Source of the DNA: Cotesia glomerata
Lineage: Eukaryota; Arthropoda; Insecta; Hymenoptera; Braconidae
Assembly: GCF_020080835.1 (NCBI RefSeq)
Contig: NC_058164.1
Location: 14,268,142 to 14,332,141, forward strand
Direction of reading: 5' to 3'
DNA length: 64,000 nucleotides
Part shown: piece by piece, positions 32,509 to 41,732 of the stretch
Layout of the letters: each line of letters begins with the position of its first letter
Position numbering within the stretch: the first letter of the stretch is position 1
Position numbers and translations under genes: made by a program
The notes under the pieces: model-generated
What the model was told of the DNA's origin: nothing
The model's input: the letters and a program-made list of their open reading frames with translations, nothing else
Databases searched by the model: none

Positions 32509-34478
32509 TTATTCGTAGTCAGTTAGTCGGATGCCGGTTTTTGACTTCTTTGACGGTGTTGTTGGTTGGTTGTGTTGGTATTTCGTTGCTCTAGGTGATG
32601 ATGATGAGGTTGAGTCGGTTGCATTGGTATTTGAGAGTTCGAATGTTTCGTTTCTTTCGATTTGGTTTTGTTTCTTTTTCTTGATTTTTCGTAGGAGTTT
32701 TAGGCAGTTGCAGGAGCATCCGCAGTAGTAGTATCCAAGGAAGAATATAAGAGACGTAATGATTGAGAGTATTGCTCCTGTGTTTGTTATGGTGATGAGT
32801 CGATGTTTTGATTCTTCTTGATGGTGAAGTCCGATTTGTGTGAGTCTATTGTTGTTTCCTTCGAGGCTATCGCCCCACGGTGAAAGCAAGGTGTTTTCTG
32901 CTATCGGTTCTATGGCGATGTTTGTTAGTAGATGCGGTGGTTTGGGCTGTTCGGTGAGGTTTGTCGCTAGGGGTGTTAAATTTATACTGGGGAAAGCGTA
33001 GATTCCGCTTGTTTCTTCCTCTTCTTCGGTCCCTTTGATTACGAGACGATTATTCGTTAAGACACAGCCGGGTGATAGGGTGAAGGTACCGGAGCCATGT
33101 AGTTCGTGTTCAATCCGAGGAGTCGTGTCACAAGTCGTTATAAAAATTTCTGGTTTACAGGTAGAGTAAGCCCAGGAGTTCGGTTGTTGTAGTTTGATTA
33201 GTTGTGTAGAGCATTTTGGTAATATGCGAACATCGCATTGGTGTAGAGTTTCGTTATTTGGATTTAGGTAGAGTTGGAGTTCACATTCGGTGCTATCTTT
33301 TACTGGTTGGAGTGGAACGTTAGCTTCACAGGCTAATTCTGTTGAAATTATTCTACAACTCTTTATGGTTTCTGAGTCCACTAGGTAGTATTGGTTCTGG
33401 AAGGCGTCTATTGCTAGATATTCTTTACTTGGCCGGACTAGTAGGCTTCTCATGGTTCCTCCGATTGTTTGTGGGACTGGAATTGGTCTCATCCGATATA
33501 GTTGGAAGGTAATTTGGTTAAACAGTGGGAGAGTGATTATAATCAGGAATTTATTTCCTATTCTTCCCGTATTTACTTTGGCGACGTTGGAGAGAGTCTG
33601 GATATTTACGTGGTCTACTGGTTGAGGAGGGTTTAAGTGTGGGAAGCGAGTCATGATGTCTCTGGTTGCATTTATCAGTTGTTCGGGTGATAGAATTCCT
33701 CCCGGGATGTTCCTCTCTTTGCATCTTCTATAGCTGTCTCGGCTTCCTTTGAGGTAGCGTATTAATTTCGTTGTTCTTGGACTCTTTCGTCGGCTCTTTG
33801 CATGAAGTGTATACGTAATTTTAATTTTTCGATTTCACTTCCGACTTGTGTTGCGTAACGGTTGATGGTGTCGGATAGTAATGTGACTCTTGCTTTGGTT
33901 TTATTTTGGTCGGAGATGACTTTGTTTATTTCTGATTTCATTATGTGTGTTGAGTTGTTCATCAGTGTTGTTATTTCTCTTTGATCGTTATATAGTTTGT
34001 TGATTTCTGTGGAGATGTGTTCGTGGTCGTCGTAGTCCATGAGTCCGAAGGCCTTTCGTGCTATGGAGCCTACGAAGCCGAACCAAGGCGTCCTTCGATT
34101 GCGAATTTTTGTGATATTTTCGACTTGTTTGAGATTTTGTTTTAGTCGATTAACTACGTCTTGTCTGTCTTTTTCTAGTTCTTTTAATATGGCTTCCTTT
34201 CCTAAGATTGCGCACTCGAAGGGAGGGAAGTAGGACAGGCAAGTTTTGCGACTTTCGCGATCGTCCGGTGACGTCATTTCTTGCCAGGGGGATACGTTGA
34301 TAATGGCTTCGATGTCTATGGTGGAGATGATTTTCCATTGTCGTTCTATGAGATGAATTGTATTACTCTTTTCGTATAAGACCCCTGGATTAAATGATGA
34401 AGGTTGGATTTTGAATGGTTCTTGAGGTTCCGTTGAGACGATGGGTAGGAGCCAGAGAATTGTTTGTAACAGCAACAT
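32509..34478 (-). pseudogene. F-type envelope glycoprotein, one frame change
   Basis: It starts with ATG at 34478. The signal peptide is MLLLQTILWLLPIVS. A probable furin site RNRR occurs near residue 130, followed by the fusion-peptide-like GFVGSIARKAFGLMD, the layout of errantiviral Env and baculovirus F proteins. A heptad-rich region follows. The frame ends at 33762, but the -1/+1 neighbour is open from about 33780 to 32509 and continues the Env ectodomain (several cysteines), a transmembrane segment (GAILSIITSLIFFLGYYY) and a basic cytoplasmic tail. A one-base change near 33770 is the only break, so it is recent or an assembly error. ATG lies about 42 bases after the pol stop. Confidence 0.85.
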
Positions 34479-34520
34479 TTTATTTGTTGTGGTTTTTCTG
34501 TAACAGGAGTGTATTATATT

Positions 34521-36611
34521 TTATTCGATGGCTCGTTTTAATTTACTAGGGTGTTTAATTAAACGTTTTCCGTTTGGGAGTTCTAATATTAAACACCCTT
34601 TGTCAGTGATGTCTACAATTTCGAACGAGCCTTTATAATACACGTCAAGTTTATTTTTGCGAGTTTCATTTAGGTTGTATACGAAATCTCCTATTTGGAA
34701 GTCTATGGGGTGTAAGTTTTTGTCGAATCTTTCTTTGGATCTCAACTTCGACTCAACTAAGGAATCGCGAGCGACGCTACGAGTATGGCTTAGGCGGTTC
34801 ATCAAGTCCACTAAGTAATCGGGGTATGTTTCGATTTTTTCGTAGTCTGGGAATTCAGTTGGAGCACGTGCCTTTTTCCCGTATACTAACTCGTACGGGG
34901 TGAATTTTGTCCCAGTGTGGACCGAGGTGTTATAGTTGAACATGGCCATTGGTAAATATTCGTCCCAGTCTGAGTATGACTCGACGAAAACTCGGAGATA
35001 TTCGACGAGAGTTTGATGACTTCTCTCTAGAGATCCGTTGGCTTGAGGGTAGTAGCCGGAAGTCGTTACTCTCCTTATTTTTAGAATTTCTGACATTTTT
35101 GCCAGTAGTTTAGAGGTGAATGACGTTCCTCTGTCTGATAGGATTGTCCTGGGGCATCCGTATAGGCAGATGTACTGGGTGATCAGGGCTTCTGCGACGG
35201 TTTGAGTCCTGATGTCTGGTACTGCTATGGCTGCGCAGTGCTTGGTGAAATTATCTTGTATGGTGAGAATATGTACGTTGCCTTTTGCCGTCATAGGTAG
35301 TGGTCCTACGGTGTCGATCGAAATTTTTTCGAAGGCATCGGATGGTGTGTCGGTTATAACCATTGGTTGTTTAGTTTTTATTCGAGATAATTTCTTCTGT
35401 TGGCATGTGTCGCATCTCAGGATATATTGGTAGATCTGTTCCTTCATTCCGGGCCAATAAAATGTTTCTCTTATCCTCCAATATGTTTTGAGGACTCCTT
35501 TATGGCCTCCGATAAGGCTTGCGTGTTTTTCTTTGATGATCTCGGGTCGCAGTTCTTCGGGCGGAACGGAGATTTCGCCGTCACAGAGTGTTATTTGTAC
35601 GGGGCAGTCACGGAGTTCTTTTAACAGGTGAGAATGTATGTTGATAGTCCCGAATCCATCTCCCTTTTGAGCCATTCTTAAGGAGTGTATCTCGTATCGT
35701 TCTAAGGCGAGGCGGAAGCTTTGAAGTCCGTTTATTAGGTCTTCAGTTGATATTTTTGTTCGGTGATACTCGCCGATAAAGATAGTGAAAATCCGATATT
35801 TGCCAATTTTTGTTACCAGGACGTCTCCTTTGCGTGGTTTGGCTTGTTTCAGATCGTCTGTGTCGATGAATTTAAGATCTCGGAGTAGTTTCGCTGTGGG
35901 AGTGGAAAGTTCACAATCTGTAGTAAGAAAGTGAGCGATGTTATCTCGAGCGTATGTGAGTCCATCTCGGCTGGCTATTAGCTCTACTACTCTTAATTCA
36001 TCAGGTCTATCTTGTGTTGGTTCTATTGGCTCCGTAGATTTTTCCATCCCCCCCTCTAGGTTTTTGTTTAGGGGTAAGTTATTATTTGGGCTTATGTCCT
36101 CTTCGGAAGATGTTTCTAGAGGTTCTATGATTGTTGCTGGTTTTCTCTCGGGTCTGTTAGATTTTATTGGCGCGGGAGAGTCGTTGTTTGCCGGTGGGTT
36201 TGTATTTTCTGGATTTTGTTGAGGTGTTAAGGTCACAGACGTTTCTAGAGGAGTCGCGTCTTCTCCGTTCGGTTGCTCTGGGGGTATAGGTAGATTATCT
36301 TTTTCCTCTGGTCTTTGAGGTGATGGATCTAGGAACGAGACTGTTTTTCTTGACTTCTCGGTAGTCTCGGGTGCTGTAGTAGGGGTCGTGGCTACAGGAG
36401 ATCCGAAATCTAGAAATCGGCTAGAGCTCGCACCCGGTGAGTCTGCGGTATTCATTGTTGGTAGTTCTGACAATCTAGTTCTCATTTGAGTGATCACAGA
36501 CTGGTCTGGTATGGGTCTGTAAGGCGTTGACCCTTGATGAACGCTGGTGTCGACCACAGATCCTGTTACTGGGTCCCATTTGATCCCTTTTGCTTCAAAA
36601 TTTTCGATCAT
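34521..36611 (-). CDS. Pol part 2: disordered N-region, macro-like domain, integrase
   Basis: 696 codons. Residues 1-200 are Pro/Ser/Thr/Glu-rich and probably disordered. Residues about 205-340 look like a macro domain of the OARD1/TARG1-Poa1p type: IAHFLTTDC, then KGDVLVTKIGKYRIFTIFIG, a helix (LINGLQSFRLALE) and a glycine loop (KGDGFGTINI). This assignment is pattern-based. Then the integrase: zinc domain (HASLIGGHKG, CDTCQQKK; about 365-408), catalytic Asp in SIDTVGP, Asp in LSDRGTSF, Glu in NGSLERSHQ, and a C-terminal domain (IGDFVYNL). Its frame is -1 relative to part 1 and overlaps it by about 40 bases. It is intact. Confidence 0.85.
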   Translation of the reverse strand: MIENFEAKGIKWDPVTGSVVDTSVHQGSTPYRPIPDQSVITQMRTRLSELPTMNTADSPGASSSRFLDFGSPVATTPTTAPETTEKSRKTVSFLDPSPQRPEEKDNLPIPPEQPNGEDATPLETSVTLTPQQNPENTNPPANNDSPAPIKSNRPERKPATIIEPLETSSEEDISPNNNLPLNKNLEGGMEKSTEPIEPTQDRPDELRVVELIASRDGLTYARDNIAHFLTTDCELSTPTAKLLRDLKFIDTDDLKQAKPRKGDVLVTKIGKYRIFTIFIGEYHRTKISTEDLINGLQSFRLALERYEIHSLRMAQKGDGFGTINIHSHLLKELRDCPVQITLCDGEISVPPEELRPEIIKEKHASLIGGHKGVLKTYWRIRETFYWPGMKEQIYQYILRCDTCQQKKLSRIKTKQPMVITDTPSDAFEKISIDTVGPLPMTAKGNVHILTIQDNFTKHCAAIAVPDIRTQTVAEALITQYICLYGCPRTILSDRGTSFTSKLLAKMSEILKIRRVTTSGYYPQANGSLERSHQTLVEYLRVFVESYSDWDEYLPMAMFNYNTSVHTGTKFTPYELVYGKKARAPTEFPDYEKIETYPDYLVDLMNRLSHTRSVARDSLVESKLRSKERFDKNLHPIDFQIGDFVYNLNETRKNKLDVYYKGSFEIVDITDKGCLILELPNGKRLIKHPSKLKRAIE

Positions 36612-36619
36612 TGTGCGGA

Positions 36620-39600
36620 CTAGCGTTGGTGTTTCCGGGCGAGCCGAATCGTGGTTTCAGTAACATCGGATCCAGGTGGGAGGTCATCTGTGGGAGACTT
36701 ATTTTTATCGATTTCAGGGCTTTTGGTTGTAGGTTGGGTTAGTATTATTGTGTCGTCTGGCTCGCTGATAGCGCTGGTACTATCTTGGTCCTCGTTAGCT
36801 TCCTCGGAGACAAATTCGTTTACGGCTATTTCAGCTTCTTCGCTGGCTTCTTCGGTGTCTTCTTGTTCGGTGAAGGTTTTCTCCATTGATCTTATTTGTT
36901 GGAAATTTTCTATAGATCTTTTTACTTCCTTTATTACGTTAGGACTCGGCGTAGGTACTGGTCGCCACCAGCGGGGATTTCCTTTAGGAATTGTTGGTGA
37001 TAAGGGAGGACGTGATGGGGTGTGGATTTGATCATCGGGTAGCTCTTCAAACGTTCTTTTTGTGGTTTGAACGTTGGGGGTATTTTCTGCGGATGGTTCA
37101 GTGACTTCTCTAGATGACTCCGTCTGTCGTGGAATTACGGGGTTTTCTTCTTCTTCTTCATCTCCGTCGTCACCAGAGTCAAAATAGGCCGGGGGAATTA
37201 GTTCCCTGATTGAATCTCTACCTGGTAGAGATGGACTAGCTTCCCCCCTTCTCGGCTCGGGAGTGTGAAATACGTCGTCATCTCCAGTGTTTACTTGAGT
37301 TAATCCTTGTGCATCTTCATCATTGCTGGTGGTTCCTGGCTCTACGTAGTTGATGGGATTTCTATGAGATCCTCTGCGTAGTTCCGACCGTAATCGAGAG
37401 GCAATCGTTTGTCGAATCTCTGGAGCGCTTTTGAGGGCTGGTCGATTTTTCGAGCCTAAAGGTCGTCCAGGTCGTCGTTTTGGAGGATCTATGGTGACCT
37501 TTTCAACTCCGTTTGCAGGTAATAGGACGGCTTCTGGTATATTTTCTTGGTTGTTGATGGCCGAGGGTTCGTTAGATGTGTCTTCCTTCTCTTGGAGTTC
37601 CGATTTTTCTTCTGGACGTCCTGTTGGGTTATATGAGAGTGCATCTGCGTATTGATCTCCGACGTTGGTCCGGATGGCGACCTTGAAGTGGAACTCATTG
37701 ATCTTTGATCGCCATTTTCGTTGTCTGTCTGTGAGATCGTGTGTGTCTCGTAGCCAAGCTACGCAGGCTCTTTTTGTTTGGACGGTGAATCTTTTACCGT
37801 ATAAGTAAGGCCGGAACTGTTGGATGGCGTAGACTACGGCGAGACATTCTTTTTCGTCTGGAGTATAGCGTAGTTCTGCGTCTCGTAGGACTCTGGATGT
37901 ACAAGCTATGATTTTTCCATTTTTATTGAGGTCTTCTGTTGAGTCAGTGGATTCTGTTTCCTGGCTCAGAATACCTGCTATACCTTCTTCTGAAGAACTG
38001 ACCGCTAAAACGAAGGGCTTGTCGAGATCTGGGTATGAAAGGGTTGAATTTTCACACAAGGCGTTCTTGATGTCTTGGATGGCCCTTTCAGCTTCTTCGG
38101 ACCACTTGAAGGGTTTTGTTTTTCGAGTTAAATCGGTTAAGGGTTTAGCTCGAACGGCGTAGTTGTCGATAAATCTGCGATAGTAGTTTGCTAGGCCGAG
38201 GAATTTTCTCATTTCTCGTTGATTACGAGGATTCGGAGCGTCTCGTATAGCTTGGATTTTCTTGGGATCAGGTTTCACTCCTTCTCGAGAGATTACGTGT
38301 CCGAGATAGTCAACTTCGATGCATAAAAACTTGCATTTGTCTGGTTGAAGTGTGAGCCCTGCATCCCGGAGTACTTGGAATAATCGTCTGAGGCGTACTC
38401 CGTGTTCTTCTAGAGTCCTAGCATGGAGGATGATGTCGTCTAAATAGATTAATATCCACGGTAGGCAGTTTAGAGTTGAGTTCATCATCCTTTGGAAGGT
38501 GGCTGGAGCTCCTTCTAGGCCAAAGGGCATTCTGGCGTACTCGAAGTGTCCGAACGGAGTGGAGAAGGCGGTTTTGTGGGCGTCTTCAGGGTCCATTTTG
38601 ATCTGATGAAATCCACTGGCAAGATCGAAGACACTAAAAAGTAGAGAGTCTCCGAGTTGGTCCAGGATTCCGATTATAGATGGTAGTGGATATGCATCTC
38701 CTATAGAGATTTTATTTAAATCCCTGAAGTCGATTACCATTCTCCATTTCTTTGCTCCTGTTTTGGGATCTGCTTTCTTCGGGACTACCCATACCGGGGA
38801 ATTATAAGGAGATTTAGAATTTCTTATAATTCCTTGTTCCAATAAGTTGTCGATTTGTCGTTGTATTTCATCCTGATGTTGCTTGGGGAAGCGGTATTGT
38901 TTCACATGGACTGGCTTGTCAGTCGTAGTTGGAATTTTGCAAGTCGCTCGATTCGAGCATCCCAGATTATCTCCAGGGAGATGAAAGATGTCGGTAAAAT
39001 CGTGTATTATTTCTGTAATTTGTTCACGTTGTTCTGCGTTAAGATCTTTTAGAGGGAATTCGTTTAAAATTTCTGTTGCTCGTTGTTCAACGGTTTTAAT
39101 ATCCGTTGGGTTGTCGTCTTGTGAGTCACTGGAGCTGTTGGATGGATCTTCAACGTGAAATTCGTAGTCTTCGAGGATTTGTGGCTCCAGTTCGATGGTG
39201 ACGGGTTCGTTAGTCGTATTAAACACCATACAGGTAGCTGTTTCGCCGTCTACAGTGACTAAGGCTTCGCCCATAAACAAGCCTACTGGAAGATCTATTC
39301 GCGGTAGATATCCTTGAGTTAGTCCTGGATTTTTGATGGGGACTGGGGCTATCATTTTTGTTTTAGGGGGTACGGTGAAGGTAGATGGTTCGTAGATGTC
39401 CAAGCTAAAAGGTATGGGTTCTAGAGGTCGAGCCATCACGGTGAGAGTTTGTTCATAGTATGAGATTTCGGCTTTCTCATGTTCTAACCAGTCGTTTCCG
39501 AGTATCCCTACTCCGGGGACCGGTAGATCTTCTCGGCTTACTTGGCATTGGACTGGTAGGCCGAAAATTTTTAACTCGACTGTACCGAGCGTTTGTACTG

Positions 39601-40354
39601 CTTCGCCGCTGATTCCTCTGGCGATGAGTCGGTTTTTCGGATTTATGTAAGTTCCGGATTGGAGTGCTGATTGATTGATGATGGTGACGTCTCCTCCTGT
39701 ATCGATGATAAATCTCTGGTATTTTCCCAGCAGGACCGGACAGGATAAGTCAATCTTTGGGCCTCCGCCTACTGCGAGTAGTTGAGACTCGCAGGAGCCT
39801 CTCTTGATGACAAAGGGTATCGGGCGAACTGGTTGGCTTCTCAGTACCATCGTGTGCCAATAGAATGAGATGTTGGCTTGTTCTTTGGCTAGAAATTCGC
39901 TACCGAGGATGGCTAAGTAGCCTCCTAGTCTGCGAGGTACTATCCGGAACGGGATGGACTTGTCAAACAGCGTGAGTGTGACGAGTCCAATGATCGGTTG
40001 TTTATTGGTTCCGATCCCCCCCACTTGTCCGAGATTTTCATAGGTGAAAGTGGTGTCGTCAGCCAGGGCTTCAATGCTGATAAAGTTGTAGTTTGCTCCG
40101 GAATCAATCAGTATTTCACAGTTGTTGTTGAGAAATTTGGGATTTTTGACTGTGATTACTGGTCCTCGGCCGGTGACTAGGGCGATTCCGTCTACTGGTT
40201 GTATTGACGGTACACGGCTGCCGTCATTTGTTGAGGTAGTTGGGGCTGGCTCGTCTTTACCTCGGTCTGACGAGCGCCCATCAAGTTTAAAGAAGGCTCT
40301 AAAGGGTCTTCTTCTTTCTTCAGATTTCTTTTTGGGCATCCTGGGCAGTTGCAA
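36620..40354 (-). CDS. Pol part 1: two retropepsin domains, RT, RNase H-like, long linker
   Basis: 1244 codons, entered from gag by -1 frameshift at 40330-40336. The first aspartic-protease domain has ILIDSGANYNFIS (about residue 83) and LAILGSEFL. The second has FIIDTGGDVTIIN (about residue 218) and VGILGNDWL. RT: VIDFRDLNKI, FDLASGFHQI and catalytic IYLDDIILH (about 638). The RNase H region keeps EKECLAVVYAIQQFRPYLYG and YADALS, but the first Asp is replaced (LAVSSSEEG) and the third carboxylate is lost (FTVQTKRACVAWL). A roughly 330-residue acidic, Ser/Pro-rich linker follows with an AT-hook-like RRPGRPLGSKN (about 960). The stop TAG is at the end, 9 bases before the ATG of part 2. Confidence 0.9.
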   Translation of the reverse strand: MQLPRMPKKKSEERRRPFRAFFKLDGRSSDRGKDEPAPTTSTNDGSRVPSIQPVDGIALVTGRGPVITVKNPKFLNNNCEILIDSGANYNFISIEALADDTTFTYENLGQVGGIGTNKQPIIGLVTLTLFDKSIPFRIVPRRLGGYLAILGSEFLAKEQANISFYWHTMVLRSQPVRPIPFVIKRGSCESQLLAVGGGPKIDLSCPVLLGKYQRFIIDTGGDVTIINQSALQSGTYINPKNRLIARGISGEAVQTLGTVELKIFGLPVQCQVSREDLPVPGVGILGNDWLEHEKAEISYYEQTLTVMARPLEPIPFSLDIYEPSTFTVPPKTKMIAPVPIKNPGLTQGYLPRIDLPVGLFMGEALVTVDGETATCMVFNTTNEPVTIELEPQILEDYEFHVEDPSNSSSDSQDDNPTDIKTVEQRATEILNEFPLKDLNAEQREQITEIIHDFTDIFHLPGDNLGCSNRATCKIPTTTDKPVHVKQYRFPKQHQDEIQRQIDNLLEQGIIRNSKSPYNSPVWVVPKKADPKTGAKKWRMVIDFRDLNKISIGDAYPLPSIIGILDQLGDSLLFSVFDLASGFHQIKMDPEDAHKTAFSTPFGHFEYARMPFGLEGAPATFQRMMNSTLNCLPWILIYLDDIILHARTLEEHGVRLRRLFQVLRDAGLTLQPDKCKFLCIEVDYLGHVISREGVKPDPKKIQAIRDAPNPRNQREMRKFLGLANYYRRFIDNYAVRAKPLTDLTRKTKPFKWSEEAERAIQDIKNALCENSTLSYPDLDKPFVLAVSSSEEGIAGILSQETESTDSTEDLNKNGKIIACTSRVLRDAELRYTPDEKECLAVVYAIQQFRPYLYGKRFTVQTKRACVAWLRDTHDLTDRQRKWRSKINEFHFKVAIRTNVGDQYADALSYNPTGRPEEKSELQEKEDTSNEPSAINNQENIPEAVLLPANGVEKVTIDPPKRRPGRPLGSKNRPALKSAPEIRQTIASRLRSELRRGSHRNPINYVEPGTTSNDEDAQGLTQVNTGDDDVFHTPEPRRGEASPSLPGRDSIRELIPPAYFDSGDDGDEEEEENPVIPRQTESSREVTEPSAENTPNVQTTKRTFEELPDDQIHTPSRPPLSPTIPKGNPRWWRPVPTPSPNVIKEVKRSIENFQQIRSMEKTFTEQEDTEEASEEAEIAVNEFVSEEANEDQDSTSAISEPDDTIILTQPTTKSPEIDKNKSPTDDLPPGSDVTETTIRLARKHQR

Positions 40355-41730
40355 ATCTCCGAGCTCTTGATGTGTCTTTCGAATAGTACTGGTGATGACT
40401 CAGGGCATATTTCTGTAGATATAGCTGGAGGCGGCCCTTGTGGTTGCGTGGATTGCACTACTCCATGGGTTCTCGTTTGCGGATATTGGGGACGTTGAAT
40501 TCTAGGATAATATTCGGGTTTTTGAGATGAATACTGGGCTTTGGCTTGAGAGGAGTATTGTGGATTATATTGAGGGTTATAAGGGGGGCGGGGGGTGTAG
40601 GGTTTGTAAGAAGGATTATAATTCGCGGAATAATTTGGATTCGGGAAAGGGTTTTGATAATTTTTTGGATTATAGTTGGGGTTTGCTGAGAACACCATGG
40701 CTTGTGGTGTTTCACAATCTGACTCTTCACAATCAGCATTTCCACAGGGAGGTAATCCATACCAGGTTGGGGTAGGCTCGGAATATCCTTCGTAGGGGGT
40801 TTCTTCTCCCCCGGCGAAATTCGGTGTGCCCTGTGAATTATACGCAAAAGCAACTGGCTTTGGATTAGCATAGAGTTCCGTCTCCGGTTTGGTCCAGGGG
40901 TGCCCGTGAGCCGGGACGTGTGATTGTTGACTTTGATTGTTTTGAAAGTATCCTCGTGGGCCGTTGTTACGAGGATAATGATTTCCGTGTCGATCTTGAG
41001 GAAATTCTCGTTGAGAGGGCTTCGGATTTTGGAGCCTCATGTTGTTGTCGTATTTCAGCGCTTGGGCCTGGATTGACTCGAAGAGGGCGGTCAGGGTTGC
41101 ATATTGACGAGTTGAGGCGAGGCATTTTAAGTAATCTGGCAAAGACTCGAAAAATAAATCGACTGCTAATCGGTGGGCTTGATTTGTGATTGCCTCGCGG
41201 TCGTCATCCGGGACTGCCGCTTGGATTTTCCGGAGGATGGACCGTAATCGATAATAGAAGCTTTCTACTGCTTCATAAGTTCCTCTCTGGGCTGAGGTCA
41301 GTTTTGCGAGATTTATACGGAGAGGGTCTCCAAGTCGAAAGTGACTACGTAAGACATTGACGAGTTCTTGTACGGTATGAATTTCCATATCTTCGACGAC
41401 GTTCCTTGCACGACCTTTCAGCTTCCGGAGGATGCGTCCGATGAAGGGTTGTTGGTTATTTTCAGGCATCATGTGTAGCCAATCCTTTAAACGGTTATCG
41501 AATTCTTCGTAGCTGACGTCTCCGTCTCCGGTGAAGGTGGGAAGAGCTTCCTCCATCTCTTTGGTGATCTTGTAATAATTTTTTTCGGGTTCTTCTCGTG
41601 TGAGATCGAACAATTTGACCCCAGGTCGATTAGCGTTGTTGGCCTCCTCTTCTTCTCTGCGGCGTCGATCGGCATCTCTGGCTGCTGCCGCTGCAGCTGC
41701 TGCAGCTTCTTCTCTGTTCGGAGGTGCCAT
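40192..41730 (-). CDS. Gag of the 14.4-kb errantivirus-like element
   Basis: 512 codons. The N-terminus is Ala/Arg/Glu-rich (AAAAAAAAARDADRRRREEE). Residues 50-220 match Gypsy capsid organisation (LPTFTGDGDVSYEEFDNRL, then a region with RGTYEAVESFYYRLRSIL). The C-terminal half is rich in Asn, Pro, Gln and Tyr, low complexity, and ends with Cys clusters (CGNADCEESDCE, CNCPGCPKRN) rather than a canonical CCHC knuckle. The gene follows the small ORF after two bases (TAATCATG). Its last 160 bases overlap pol in the -1 frame. Confidence 0.85.
   Translation of the reverse strand: MAPPNREEAAAAAAAAARDADRRRREEEEANNANRPGVKLFDLTREEPEKNYYKITKEMEEALPTFTGDGDVSYEEFDNRLKDWLHMMPENNQQPFIGRILRKLKGRARNVVEDMEIHTVQELVNVLRSHFRLGDPLRINLAKLTSAQRGTYEAVESFYYRLRSILRKIQAAVPDDDREAITNQAHRLAVDLFFESLPDYLKCLASTRQYATLTALFESIQAQALKYDNNMRLQNPKPSQREFPQDRHGNHYPRNNGPRGYFQNNQSQQSHVPAHGHPWTKPETELYANPKPVAFAYNSQGTPNFAGGEETPYEGYSEPTPTWYGLPPCGNADCEESDCETPQAMVFSANPNYNPKNYQNPFPNPNYSANYNPSYKPYTPRPPYNPQYNPQYSSQAKAQYSSQKPEYYPRIQRPQYPQTRTHGVVQSTQPQGPPPAISTEICPESSPVLFERHIKSSEICNCPGCPKRNLKKEEDPLEPSLNLMGARQTEVKTSQPQLPQQMTAAVYRQYNQ
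40330..40336 (-). promoter_or_regulatory. -1 ribosomal frameshift heptamer C CCA AAA
   Basis: In the gag frame the codons read TGC CCA AAA AGA, so C-CCA-AAA is a classical X-XXY-YYZ slippery site. A -1 shift there leads into PKKKSEERRRPF at the start of pol. A downstream stem or pseudoknot was not assessed. Confidence 0.7.
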
Positions 41731-41732
41731 GA

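Noticed and set aside
36651..37031. 126-codon plus-strand frame antisense to pol
   Set aside because: Shadow of the acidic, low-complexity pol linker on the other strand.
41640..41700. Poly-alanine tract in Gag as a sign of misassembly
   Set aside because: The trinucleotide repeat is in frame and Gag continues intact, so it is an ordinary low-complexity segment.
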